This document shows, in pieces, positions 1-8,925 of a DNA stretch of 23,243 nt. Under the pieces are notes generated by a model. It searched no databases and was not told the DNA's origin. It saw nothing but the letters and a program-made list of their open reading frames with translations. Numbering within the stretch: the first letter of the stretch is position 1; the number at the start of each line of letters is the position of its first letter. The DNA is from Botryllus schlosseri. Lineage: Eukaryota > Chordata > Ascidiacea > Stolidobranchia > Styelidae. The stretch covers positions 1-23,243 of the forward strand of contig ATSW01008581.1 of assembly GCA_000444245.1 (NCBI GenBank), read 5' to 3'. Position numbers and translations under genes: made by a program.

Positions 1-1235
1 ACCCTGTACAGTGTACAGGCGCCGCCATGTCAACTTCTTTGTGATTAATTAGCACACTGTGCAATCCTAAAGTAAGATTTCAAGGCGTTCGATAAGCCCG
101 GTACTCCAAATTTACCAGGATATCAATTCATTAGGGTTGAGTACATCGTAAACGCCGATAATGCGAGTCTTCTCATTTTGACGAACTATAACGCGTAAGA
201 TTCACTCTCGCACGCTGCGAATACACGTATATAATAACATAGAGTCACTTAAATTTGACGTAGTAAGCAAGCAGTGGGGAATCTCGGCAGACTGGGGCCA
301 CGGGCTACATTATCATGTAAGACGGGAAGCTGTCCTCGAGCCGGAGCCGGCCCGCGGGCCGTATGTTGTGTAATATCTACCCGATTATCTGTATGAGCCC
401 AGTAACCTAGCTAGAGAGATGTCCAGATTAATCATTGAAGGGAATGATGAAAAATATTGAAGTAGAGACTTTCGAGAGGCAGGGAGGGGCGAGGTATGCT
501 TTGGTTGCTCGATCGACGCGCAAACGATTGGAAACGTCTCGAAATTGCGAGATCGGTCTTGGGAATTATCACGAAACCACCAACGATCCCAAAATGGTTG
601 AAAATTCTAATCATTCCGTTGCCGTGATACGAAAGCTACGTAGCACGGTAACGCGACTAAGGTTCCTAACATGTGGACCATGGCCCCCAGAGTGTAATCC
701 ACTTTTTCAAAAGAAAGGAATTATAATTTAATAAAAAGGAAAGTGAACTCTTGAAGCTGCATGAAAAAACAGCAACCCATAATTCGACCATGTTTTGAGT
801 AAAACTAAACAAATTATGCCCTAATCGTAATGAAATAATTATGTCATTGCTATTGCCGTTACCATCAACATAGTGTTGTAAATATGGGCTTTCAACTATG
901 TTACTTAGAAAAACGATAACAAGTGCAATGTCGCGGTTATTCAGTATAACATGGGACTGACCGGCTCTTCCTACCAGCAGAGCAAAAACTAGCTCAACCA
1001 TCACGTTAACTGAATATGTAATACCTACTATCTCATTTTGTGTTGTGTAGCCTATTTTATATCATTTCGTCATAGCATTTATAGGAGACTATATGATTTC
1101 AGAACTACTGACGTAAAATGATGAAAATCGATCCAAACATGATAATATGGTTTGCATAAAGTTGTCGCACTTCTGAAACTGTTGCAGTAGAAGTGGAGTT
1201 AGTCGTGTACAGACGTGTACAAACCACTGGATTTT
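1..1235. other. No supportable gene; possible transposon debris
   Basis: I see no protein family, RNA gene or complete element here. Three short patches resemble transposon ends. Bases 3-19 form a 17-base palindrome (8-base arms around one central G). Around 340-360 there is a GC-rich patch (GGCCCGCGGGCC) like the subterminal part of many hAT elements, including the one at 19017. Around 659-695 the words GGTTCCTAACA and CCATGGCCCCC also recall hAT ends. None has a matching partner end, so no element is called. The open frame at 435-731 has no recognisable domain. Confidence 0.4.
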
Positions 1236-1239
1236 CAAA

Positions 1240-1435
1240 ATGCGCAACTAGGTACTAGAACTAGAACTACTCAATTTTCAAAATCGGCAGCCAGAATTAG
1301 AACTGTACTCACTTTTTAAAACTCCCACGTATAACTAGGATTAAAGCTACTCAACTTTCAACATCGGCAACCAGAACTAGAACTACTCACTTTTTAAAAT
1401 TCGCCACTAGAAGTAGAACTAGAATTACTTAAAAA
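1240..1435. repeat. Degenerate tandem repeat rich in AGAACTAGAACTACTC
   Basis: A unit containing the words ACTAGAACTAGAACTACTC, then TTTTCAAAATCGGCA or TTTTTAAAATTCGCC, then CCAGAA recurs about four times with variable spacing, roughly 55-65 bases per unit. It stops just before the Harbinger-like element at 1467. The CAGAACTAGAACTACTC words slightly resemble the subterminal repeats of the Tol2-like hAT at 3470, so it may be an eroded transposon end. That link is inference. Confidence 0.55.
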
Positions 1436-1466
1436 ACCTTTAGTTCGTTGACCATCAACTAACTAA

Positions 1467-1649
1467 TGGCCGTATTACGAAAACAAGAATTAATTCGAGA
1501 ATTGCGTAATACTCGGATAGAAACTCGGCCTACAGTAAACTCCGGTTGGTATTACGAAAAAAATGTAATCCGTCGCCTACTCAAAACTCGCATTACATGT
1601 AATTCGCGTATTCGCGTCATATATCTTGGTCATATTTGTGATACCGGCA
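1467..1649. repeat. Left terminal inverted repeat of the Harbinger-like element
   Basis: The 183 bases are the reverse complement of 2661-2843 with a single mismatch near the tip (TGGCCGTATTACG here, TGGCCGTGTTACG in the other arm). The arm contains repeated ATTACG and TAATAC words and the short palindrome ATTACATGTAAT, which could be protein-binding sites. It is open in one frame for about 60 codons, a by-product of sequence shared with the coding end of the other arm. Confidence 0.9.
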
Positions 1650-2040
1650 CATGAATTTATCGTTACGCCAGCGGTTTGTGTTTTCACGATGATTTTCAGC
1701 ATCAATGATCGGTCATAAGGAGCATGTCACTATAGATAACTCAGGTAATACGTACGTACAGTAGGGTGCCAAATTTGGGAATTTTGAAATATTTCAAGGC
1801 TGTTTCGCACTATGTATTCGTGTACCTAAGGAACAGTTCAGGTTTACTAAATGAAGCATATGATGTCTAACGATCAATGAATCGTTATGTTGCAATAAAT
1901 TTTGAGTTACGGTACTGCATCTGCTATTGTTACAAAACTGACGGTGGTGGGTGGTGTAAACCGTGCTGTGGTGAAGCTATTACTTTTTAACGATTAGCTA
2001 TTTTTCTAGTTCTCTAGTTCATAGCCACAAGATTATAAAT

Positions 2041-2733
2041 ATGGATTCAAGTGTTGAAAAGAGAACAAACTATTCAGAGTATGAAAAAGAGTTTTTGCTG
2101 AATTTGGTGGAAAAGTGGCCTATATTAAAGGACAAATCAACAAATAAATTTACAAACAATTCCAAGGAGTTGGCCTGGACAAAGATTCAGGTTGAGTTTA
2201 ATATGGACAGCCATACACGGCAAATTGACAATTGGATGAAGCTAAGAGCTCTATATAAGAACCTGAAAGCAAAGGCGGGAAAAGAAATGACATTTATCCG
2301 CAAAGAAAATGTGAAGACCGGTGGTGGATCCTTCAAGGATAAAGAATTAACTCCAATTTCGCAGCAGGTTTGTAGGCCTACTTCTTTTGCCACTCTTCGG
2401 TGTACATTGGCATCAGTGAACATTGAAACACATCTCAATCTTGAATTGAAATCGGAATATATCATTGCTGCCTGAATTTTGTGATTCAGGCGCAGGGAAT
2501 TGATGGACAATTCATTTGGTTTGCTCATGGTGTTGTTTCTCACTGAAGAAAATTGATTCTCATTTTGATTATTGCAATTGTATTTCCAGCTACTCGCAAT
2601 GGAGCCAGCGCACTTCAATCCCATAATCCCAGACTCTCAATTGGACACTGAAAGCGCAACTGCCGGTATCACAAATATGACCAAGATATATGACGCGAAT
2701 ACGCGAATTACATGTAATGCGAGTTTTGAGTAG
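2041..2733 (+). CDS. Harbinger-type Myb/SANT-like DNA-binding protein, two exons
   Basis: Exon 1 is 2041-2367 (109 residues) and exon 2 is 2590-2733 (47 residues plus stop). They are joined in phase 0 across a 222-base intron with donor CAG|GTTTGT and acceptor TTTCCAG|C. Residues 8-80 look like the Myb/SANT-like domain of PIF/Harbinger accessory proteins: NYSEYEKEFLLNLVEKW at the start, tryptophans at 26, 46 and 65, a basic third helix around 60-79 (RQIDNWMKLRALYKNLKAK), then the TGGG motif at 93-96 that typically follows this domain. Exon 2 continues with FNPIIPDSQLD, like the acidic/proline tail of the family. The stop codon lies inside the right TIR. In the family this protein helps bring the transposase to the ends and into the nucleus; that role here is inferred. 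Start: ATG at 2041, directly after an AT-rich ATTATAAAT stretch. Confidence 0.8.
2368..2589 (+). other. Intron of the Myb/SANT-like gene
   Basis: It begins GTTTGT directly after CAG and ends TTGTATTTCCAG, with a pyrimidine-rich tract and candidate branch region TGATTAT upstream of the acceptor. Removing it joins two stretches that both read like one Myb accessory protein, which is the main support. Reading through instead adds about 35 residues with no family resemblance before a stop at 2473. Confidence 0.7.
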
Positions 2734-2843
2734 GCGACGGATTACATTTTTTTCGTAATACCAACCGGAGTTTACTGTAGGCCGAGTTTCTATCCGAGTA
2801 TTACGCAATTCTCGAATTAATTCTTGTTTTCGTAACACGGCCA
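2661..2843. repeat. Right terminal inverted repeat of the Harbinger-like element
   Basis: Partner of 1467-1649, the same length with no indel. It contains the last 72 bases of exon 2 and the TAG stop of the Myb-like gene at 2731-2733, so the arm is both transposon end and coding sequence. Confidence 0.9.
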
Positions 2844-2949
2844 TAACAGTATCTGGGTCTCACAAAGCGCAGAAATTGATTTCATAATACCATCGCGGCT
2901 CAGGTTCCGATCGGTATTACGAAAATCGGCGATGTGTGACCGCAAGTAA

Positions 2950-3046
2950 TGCCCGTTTTACAAAAACACTATTTTAATACGAAACAGAGGATAACTCCGC
3001 AAATTATCCTTAATTCGAGTGTTACATTCGTTTCGTAATACGGGCA
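2950..3046. mobile_element. 97-bp Harbinger-like MITE
   Basis: It starts TGCCCGTTTTACAAAAAC and ends GTTTCGTAATACGGGCA, an imperfect inverted pair of about 17 bases, flanked by TAA on both sides (2947-2949 and 3047-3049). The tips resemble those of the element at 1467 (TGGCCGTATTACGAAAAC) and differ mainly at TGCCC versus TGGCC, so the same or a sister transposase could have moved both. There is no coding capacity. Confidence 0.7.
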
Positions 3047-4802
3047 TAAATGGGTAGTTTGTAGGGACGGTGTGAACCTCTGAAAGGTTCAGATTCGTGT
3101 GAACGCGAACCTTTTTGAAATGTTCTGTGTGAACGCGATCGTGAACCTCATGACGTCGCGTCACGTGACGCCATAATGCTAATTTAAACCCTGAATTTCA
3201 GTGAAGAGATATATATATTAATATATACACGATACCTAGCGACGACTCGGGCCACATAATGCCACAATGCTGAAGTACATACTGACTTTTTAAGCGTCGC
3301 CAAATGTATCAACTGGAGCAATGAAATGATATATTAATTCCATCGAACCAATATTTTAGCTTTGTCAACAATTTTGACGAGGACTTGCAAGGGGATATAT
3401 GCTTACGCCTTAACGGTGTAGGCCAGACCAGACAATTAATTCGGAGTCTGAGTGTTGTTAACAAGTTATCAGAGGTGGTCAAAGTAGTCAAGGAAGCTAC
3501 TCAAGTAGAAGTAGAAGTAGCGACGAGAAAATCTACTCAAGTACAAGTAGAAATACTTCATCCATAAGTAACTTGAAACTACTTGAAGTAGAAGTAGAAT
3601 TGACCGAATTTAAATCTACTCAAGTAAGTAAGTAGTTTTGAAAACAGTCTTAATTTGTTCGCATGGACTGTCAAAAGCTGCAAATTGAGCTATGCAGAAG
3701 GTGCAGAGAGCTTGATTCGTATTGTTGCATCCCATGAGATATCAATTTTCGACAGAATAAGCATTTTTTCGCATCATGTGATGCAAATTATAGTATTGAT
3801 ATGAAAATGCGATACTAAGCTTTTGTTTAGTAGAATACTACGTTTTAGAGAACATCATGGCATGGCGCCCGACCCCATATGATAAGGCCCCAAGTTTAGG
3901 CGAAGAGCAATACGGGGAAGTTGTATCGGATACGGTTTCAACACTTTGCGCGATTAGTATAAGTTAATAACAAATATTATGAATCGTAAAATTTATATTT
4001 AGTGCAACTTGATTTTCGGAAAATAGAGGAATTACTGCAGTTGCGTTTATGCTTCAATATATGTTCTGCAGACAAAAGAGCTGAACGTAATTAGAACTCA
4101 AAGTTATGATACTCGGAATTGAATGTGAAATACAAATACCACTTATAGAAAGCGGAAAATATATTTAATGTCTTTTGTCCATAAAGCTTCAAAAGTGATC
4201 TGCTATAACAAGTGTAGCGTTAAAAAATGCGGGATTTTCCAGATTAGCTGGACACGTCATGGGCTGCTAGATTACGATATGATACGTAATTTCTATATTG
4301 CAAAACGGTAGTTTCAAACGTTATGGTGGGCCTTATTTACCGTGAAAAAATATTTGATACGGGCGGCAATTCGGTGTGAACGGAACCAAGCAATCCGGTA
4401 CCTAAATTATATTCACTGATACTTTCGTGAAAACATATTGGTCACTCCATAAATACTGTGCGCGAAGCGCAACAAAATTTCAGGGCGTTACTTGACTTTT
4501 ATGAATATTAAATGTTGGTACTCCGTGAAAACAGCCCCAAAATTCCTCAGGCTATCTTCCGTATTGGGGGATTAAACTACTTCTACTTGACAAACTGAAA
4601 ATAGCGAAAAGTAAGTAAGTAAGTATTAGGGTTAGTTCGGATATCAATAATTTTCACTATCCGGATAACGGATATATCCGGATATTTTGGAATTTATCTA
4701 ACCGGTGAACCGGATAATAACTGCTAAGTGAGACAATCGATTTCATTAGGTCTGCATGTAAAACGGATCGCAAAATCATTACACAGTGTTATTGTAGAGT
4801 AC

Positions 4803-5009
4803 CTACAGTATGAGCGAATACGAGAAAAACCACGCAAATTTAATGTTCACTGCTTCTGCAATGCCCTCTTTATAAAGCACAGATGCATCAATTGTGGGAT
4901 CCTGTAGCCGGGACCGGAATTTTGTAACAAAGAGTCCACGTTCATTGAATGCTTTTTCAGCTTCCACATAAGTGGGCTGAATAGAAAGCAGCGCTTCGTA
5001 GAGAGTCAA
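4803..5009 (-). pseudogene. hAT transposase C-terminal dimerisation domain fragment
   Basis: The 68-residue reading frame contains QPTYVEAEKAFNERGLFVTK followed by FRSRLQDPTIDASVLYK. This matches the usual order in the hAT dimerisation (hATC) domain: a P-T-x-V-E-x-E-x-A-F core, then GLF(V/I)TK, then LRSRL and a D-x-x-(I/L)-D-A stretch. In an intact transposase this region sits at the C-terminus and mediates multimerisation. Upstream DNA (5010-5080) reads like the preceding residues only after a change of frame, and no DDE-type catalytic core is present. It is a remnant of a once autonomous element, not a working gene. Confidence 0.7.
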
Positions 5010-5389
5010 AAGGTTGGCAGGTCGTACGCCGGAAACTTCAACGGCTTTGCATCCTTTTGACCATCCTTATGTTTAGGTTTAGAGTACTAGAAGGACGACT
5101 AGCTGATACTGGAATTGATGCCGACATCATACCTCGCTCTAATTCACGTGATCAGGCACGCAGCCAGCCGAAAATGTAGGGGGACTGAAATAAAATCAGG
5201 GGGTTTCGATTTTTTTTTCGAATTAATCATCAGCGGAAATCAATTACGCTTGCACGCACGCACATTTTTGCGAACATTCGATGTCATTCAGTTTCGCGGT
5301 GTCACTCTCAGAATCACTAATTAGAATACACTTAACGGCATATCGTCAACAAGCCATCGAGAGATAGGAGCCAATGCGTGCTGGGTCCG

Positions 5390-5620
5390 AGATGGTTAGG
5401 CCAGCGATTATATCGTTCGTAGGCCTATTGCAGATGCGATTGTGCAGGTCAACGATAATATCGTGAGCACCAAGCCAATGAAGATGCGATTGTGCAGGCC
5501 AGCGATGGAATAGTGTGTACACTGCACATGGCCTATTGCAGATGCGATTCTTCAATCCAGTGGAACTATCGGCTTGTTGAAGACGCGATAAATCAGGCCA
5601 GAGACGATAGCCGAGCGCGT
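5390..5620. repeat. Degenerate repeats of an AGGCCAGCGAT / CAGATGCGATT unit
   Basis: The words GGCCAGCGAT, GCCTATTGCAGATGCGATT, GTGCAGGTCAACGAT, AAGATGCGATTGTGCAGGCC and TTGAAGACGCGATAAATCAG recur at roughly 45-60 base intervals, four to five units. Most are variants of a core (A)GATGCGATT...CAGGCCAGCGAT. It lies in the right part of hAT-K. It could be an internal minisatellite or a cluster of transposase-binding sites. Confidence 0.55.
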
Positions 5621-6578
5621 GGCAATCAATGACCTAATAATTTAACGATCTTCTCAGCAGGAGATCGCGTCACATTACATTGTGCAATGTGTACAGACGC
5701 ATCTCGCTAATTGGCAACACGCTTCTCGTTAATCGGCCGTGCCAACACTGAATACGACTTATTGAAGCTTACTAAAACGTGTAAAATGCATTAGCAACGA
5801 TTCTTTTTTATCCGGTTAACCGGCAGAAAAATATCCGGATATCAGATAGTGAAAATACCTGCGGTTAACCGGTTAACCGTTATCCGGATAATCCAACCCT
5901 AGTAAGTATATCACAAAATATTATGAAGTAGAAGTAGAGAAAATCAGATCTACTTGAGTAAGTAGCAGAAGTAGAGGAAAACTACTTGAGTACTTCCAAA
6001 AAGTAGAAGTACTTCGTTACTGACCACCTCTGCAAGTTGTACAGCAGTAGCCAACTCCCCGATCGCACGGATGTGGTTTTTATGATACAATAAAGATATG
6101 AAATCGAGATGGACCCCGTACGCTTTGCCAGATTTTTTACATCAGACAACAGATATCAATTTCATTGATTGGTTGAATAAGCCTAATTCGCTGACTACCT
6201 ACATGTAGCGTATTTCGCTCTTGATGTTGTGTGATTGCAGGTCAAGCTCAGAGTTATCTAAATATTTACAAACAGAAAGCTGGATATTTCGAGCAAAGCT
6301 TTGTAACAAAGCAGGTACAACTTTTGAGATTGTTAAAGTGAATGCTTGTTTAGATTCGATTTTTATGCTGCCAGCGCCATGCATACAGTGGTTCGCAGTT
6401 GAAATGCAATAAATATATACCAAACATGTTATGACGACGTGAAAATAGTAATATATGAAAAAGGTTAATAGTGCAGAACCTATACCAAGGTTCGTTTGTG
6501 AACGTGGACCTCTAAATTTCCGAGGTTCACACACAAAACGCGAACGTACCTCACGTTCACACCATCCGTAGTAGTTTG

Positions 6579-6862
6579 TACAAATCTGTCACTAAACCGT
6601 TATGACGTCACTAGGGCCTGGCACAGTGTTTTGAGTAGTCGAATTTGAATCGACCATTAGTTTTAATGATTCGAGTCGGGTAGTGAAATAGGAGTTTTTC
6701 GAATACTGAAATTGTATGCCGAGTTGATATATCGATCAGAATTATAGTTTCGATACTATATCCCAGTTAACAAAAGTATGTATATTTAATGCTAAACCAA
6801 GCAAAGATATTGTAGTAGAGAAGAGAATGTGGCTGTTTGCTCACTATACAGACTAAGGAGTC
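6579..6862. other. Unassigned; possible eroded hAT end
   Basis: No gene is seen. At 6612 the sequence TAGGGCCTGGCAC, followed by TAGTCGAATTTGAATCGACC, resembles hAT ends of the TAGGGCTGGGC type, which are usually followed by TCGAAT-rich DNA. No opposite end or target duplication was found, so this is only a suggestion. Confidence 0.3.
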
Positions 6863-6985
6863 TTTGCTAAGTCTTGCACCACCCCTCCATGTCGGTATTG
6901 CTGAGCGCCAAATACCAGCGTTACTGAAAAGGTCTTTAATTTGACCCGGTTGGGGATTGAACCCACGACCTGCCGATCAAGTGCC
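6863..6985 (-). mobile_element. tRNA-derived SINE, copy 1, head incomplete
   Basis: On the minus strand the sequence reads GGTCGTGGGTTCAATCCCC, a Pol III B box with one difference from the GGTTCGANTCC consensus. The downstream body ends TGGAGGGGTGGTGCAAGACTT. The same order occurs in the copy at 21565-21743. No A box is evident upstream of the B box, so the 5' head appears lost or replaced. Confidence 0.65.
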
Positions 6986-7539
6986 AAAGTGGAAGTGCCA
7001 AAATCATAACATTTTGCGGTTCCTTCCTGAATCGCGTAATTGGTTTGGTTCGCAACGAAAAAGATTGTGTTTGCATGCTAATCGTATGTATAATTAGGAG
7101 TGATCAAATAATCGGGAGAAAAAGTAGGTCTGGGGGCAATATCGAGCGTTGATATTGCAGCAGCATTATATCATTTTGGATCGGGTGAACTAGCTCTTCA
7201 ACTGGATATTGAATTATTTAGAAATTTCTACACACACGATCACATATTGATGCATGGAGTAAACGTTTCACTGTTCAGTCCACCATAGCGCGCCAAATCA
7301 CGTTGGTTGAATGCACATTGATTTTCAGCATTAAGTGAGATACCGCTAGTCAGATATCATAAGCTGTGTTATACGGTTAATTTTGAATGGTATTGAATAA
7401 GGGTTTACTTGATTCAGCGACCGTAACAATGCCCTGAATTACTCTGATGAATTTTCGGCTGGCACTCGCATCAGGTCATGTTAAAGGGGCACTGCACCCA
7501 TAAAATGATATGGTCTCGAATTGAAGGGCAAAACGAAAA
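6986..7539. other. Unassigned DNA
   Basis: No coding family, RNA gene or complete element is recognised. At 7479 TTAAAGGGGCACTGCACCC could be a transposon terminus next to a TTAA target, but I found no opposite end, so it is not called. Confidence 0.4.
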
Positions 7540-7691
7540 AATGACTTCAGCGACCAAGAAGTGTTACGACACAGTGAAGACCACGTGATTTTCACGACAA
7601 CGCAACTACTCCCTGCAACACGTAAAGACATGCTTCGGCACTTCAACAAAGCAATGTAGTTTACGAATTTAAGTGTCACTGTGATTGTGGC

Positions 7692-8582
7692 TAGCGTTGG
7701 GACCCCGGGAAATCCCGATCCCGGGATTTGAAGCAATCCCGATCCCGGGATTGGTCCCGATGAAATCCCGGGATTTGTGAACAGCATCTACCAAGGCTTA
7801 TGTAGCGCCATATCTCTTATTTTGGTAATAAAGCAGTGTCACAAACTCGGCAAACTCGGATTGTCTAGAACAGTGGCCTCAAACACGCGGCCCGCCAAAA
7901 CTGTTTTTGCGGCCCACGTCGGCGTTTTGACTTTTCAAGCAATCGACAATATTAAACTCGAAAATTTCAGATTTCGGATTTGAGAACTTGAAATTTCATT
8001 CTGAAACCACTCCAAAAACCTGAATCGCTATCACACATCAAACGCCCACTAGCTGCTAAACTATAATGCGACAGCTTTTACGATGACACGATGCATTTGA
8101 CGTCTCGCATGGTTTCTAACTGTCTATATAACTCCTTATGTCGCCAAATTATGCCAAACACAACAATATTTTGAAACAATATTGAAAAATATGACTTTTT
8201 CGTGACAACCGTGAAAATTACAATAGTGTATTACATTTTCACAATGTGTATGGAATGCCAATCTGCAAGGTCCGACAAAAAGGCGTGCAGGGAAATACAT
8301 ATTATACCCCTATTTGATGCTGCTGCCCGCCGCGTCATCAAAAACTACGAAATTGGCCCGCGAGCAAATTGGAGTTTGGGACCCCTGATCTAAACGATGA
8401 TACTCTTGATGCTCTTATGTTTTGCGTCAATTCAATATCACAAGGAATAAATGTTATTTGTGTAACTTGTATGTGTACTTTACTACTTTTCCTAATCCCG
8501 GGGAATCCCGGGATTGAGGAGCGAAAATATCGGGAAATCCCGATCCCGGGATTTCAAATTTGATCCCGAAGTCCCAACCCTA
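7692..8582 (+). mobile_element. hAT-H with TCCCGGGAT-rich ends, inserted in the Penelope nuclease
   Basis: It begins TAGCGTTGGGAC and ends GTCCCAACCCTA, flanked by ATTGTGGC (7684-7691) and GTTGTGGC (8583-8590), an 8-bp duplication with one change. Both ends are packed with AATCCCGATCCCGGGATT palindromic words. Without the nested element it is about 366 bp with no coding capacity, so it is a hAT MITE. Confidence 0.85.
7871..8387 (+). mobile_element. hAT-G (CAGTGGCCTCAAAC / GTTTGGGACCCCTG), nested in hAT-H
   Basis: The left end CAGTGGCCTCAAACACGCGG and right end GGAGTTTGGGACCCCTG are typical of hAT elements with GCGGCCCGC next to the tip. The flanking octamers are GTCTAGAA (7863-7870) and ATCTAAAC (8388-8395), five of eight identical, and both fit the known hAT target preference nTnTAnAn. 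At 517 bp it lacks a transposase. Confidence 0.65.
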
Positions 8583-8925
8583 GTTGTGGCTACGTGGGAA
8601 GAACGTCAAAGCGCTTGCAGGAACGCATAAATCAGCATGTCCTTAGATTCATCAGAACGCGCTCGGTGAAAAGTTCAGCCTCAACTCATCCGCTCAAGAT
8701 TGATGAAGAACAATCAAAGGCAATAAATAGTGCAATTGGCTAACACTTGTTGGATAATCCCGCCTGTGCGACAGATTTCGAGACGACAGATTTCGCATAA
8801 TCGGAAAGGGTCATTCACACTTTCATTTGTGTGCCTTGGAGTCGACTTTTATCAAAATACACCAGCCAAGGATGTGTCAACAAAAAGAGTTCGTGTATCA
8901 TCTAAAAATAGTACATTGAACGCTC

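Larger units (their letters stand above)
1467..2843 (+). mobile_element. PIF/Harbinger-like element with 183-bp TIRs carrying a solo Myb/SANT gene
   Basis: The element is bounded by inverted repeats beginning TGGCCGT(A/G)TTACG and flanked on both sides by TAA (1464-1466 and 2844-2846), the 3-bp target duplication usual for PIF/Harbinger elements. The two arms match over 183 bases with one difference that I can find by eye, so the copy is young or the arms have been homogenised. The only gene inside is a two-exon Myb/SANT-like protein. Autonomous Harbinger elements carry a DDE transposase plus such a protein, and there is no room here for the transposase. I infer a non-autonomous element mobilised by a transposase encoded elsewhere, or one in which the Myb protein has been kept for its own reasons. 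Confidence 0.85.
4627..5901 (-). mobile_element. hAT-K, innermost element, with a transposase remnant
   Basis: The ends TAGGGTTAGTTCGGATATC and GATAATCCAACCCTA are flanked by perfect GTAAGTAT duplications (4619-4626 and 5902-5909). The subterminal zones are dominated by TCCGGATA and GGTTAACC words on both sides. The 1275-bp body keeps a short piece of hAT transposase on the minus strand (4803-5009) and a run of degenerate repeats (about 5390-5620). It is the youngest of the three layers by position, yet its coding part is decayed, so I infer it moved as a deletion derivative using transposase supplied in trans. Confidence 0.85.
3470..6032 (+). mobile_element. hAT-B copy 1, Tol2-like ends, nested in hAT-A
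   Basis: It begins CAGAGGTGGTCAAAGTAGTC and ends TGACCACCTCTG, flanked by CAAGTTAT (3462-3469) and CAAGTTGT (6033-6040), an 8-bp duplication with one change. Both ends carry repeated ACTCAAGTAGAAGTAG words, like the ACTTGAGTA-type subterminal repeats of Tol2 and its relatives. A second, partial copy starts at 21128 and matches over about 3470-3956. Without the element nested inside it the length is about 1280 bp, and I find no transposase of its own in it. Confidence 0.85.
3062..6570 (-). mobile_element. hAT-A copy 1 (TAGGGATGGTGTGAAC family), outer shell of a three-layer nest
   Basis: The ends are TAGGGACGGTGTGAAC and GTTCACACCATCCGTA, flanked by perfect 8-bp duplications GTAGTTTG (3054-3061 and 6571-6578), the hAT signature. 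The parts at 3062-3469 and 6041-6570 are the reverse complement of the 990-bp hAT-A copy at 15937-16926. Removing the nested element and one of its TSDs leaves about 940 bp. No transposase is seen, so it is non-autonomous. The subterminal regions are full of GTTCACGTTCGCG-type words, likely transposase-binding sites. Confidence 0.85.
7540..8925 (+). mobile_element. Penelope-like element, GIY-YIG endonuclease end, split by a hAT insertion
   Basis: Just left of the hAT at 7692 the plus strand reads NVVYEFKCHCDCG. Just right of it, from 8591, it reads YVGRTSKRLQERINQHV. Together these are the start of a Penelope-type GIY-YIG nuclease: a cysteine cluster, the Y-V-G motif, then R-L-x-x-R-I-x-x-H. 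Further right, HLLDNPACA (about 8746) and ALESTFIKIHQPRM with CQQKEFVYHLKIVH (up to about 8920, in another frame) match the usual tail, ahead of a 3' region containing TTGAATTCTCTAC and TGACGAGTGTCAG. Stops and frame changes occur, for example a TAA after KAINSAIG at about 8743, so it is dead. In an active element the nuclease nicks the target to prime reverse transcription. The reverse transcriptase part is not in the window, so the copy is truncated at its 5' side. Confidence 0.75.

Noticed and set aside
435-731. A 98-residue open frame
   Set aside because: No recognisable family and overlapped by frames on the other strand; length is within chance for this composition.
1466-1654. A 62-residue protein starting MAVLRKQEL, also found near 2844-2590 on the minus strand
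   Set aside because: Both frames are the two arms of the Harbinger-like TIR read outward; there is no domain, and the duplicate is explained by the inverted repeat.
3470-3630. CRISPR-like array of ACTCAAGTAGAAGTAG words
   Set aside because: The repeats are short, uneven and at both ends of a TSD-flanked hAT element in a eukaryotic setting; they are subterminal transposon repeats.
7692-8582. A regulatory cluster of AATCCCGGGATT palindromes
   Set aside because: The palindromes are confined to the two ends of a TSD-flanked hAT, so they are transposon ends.
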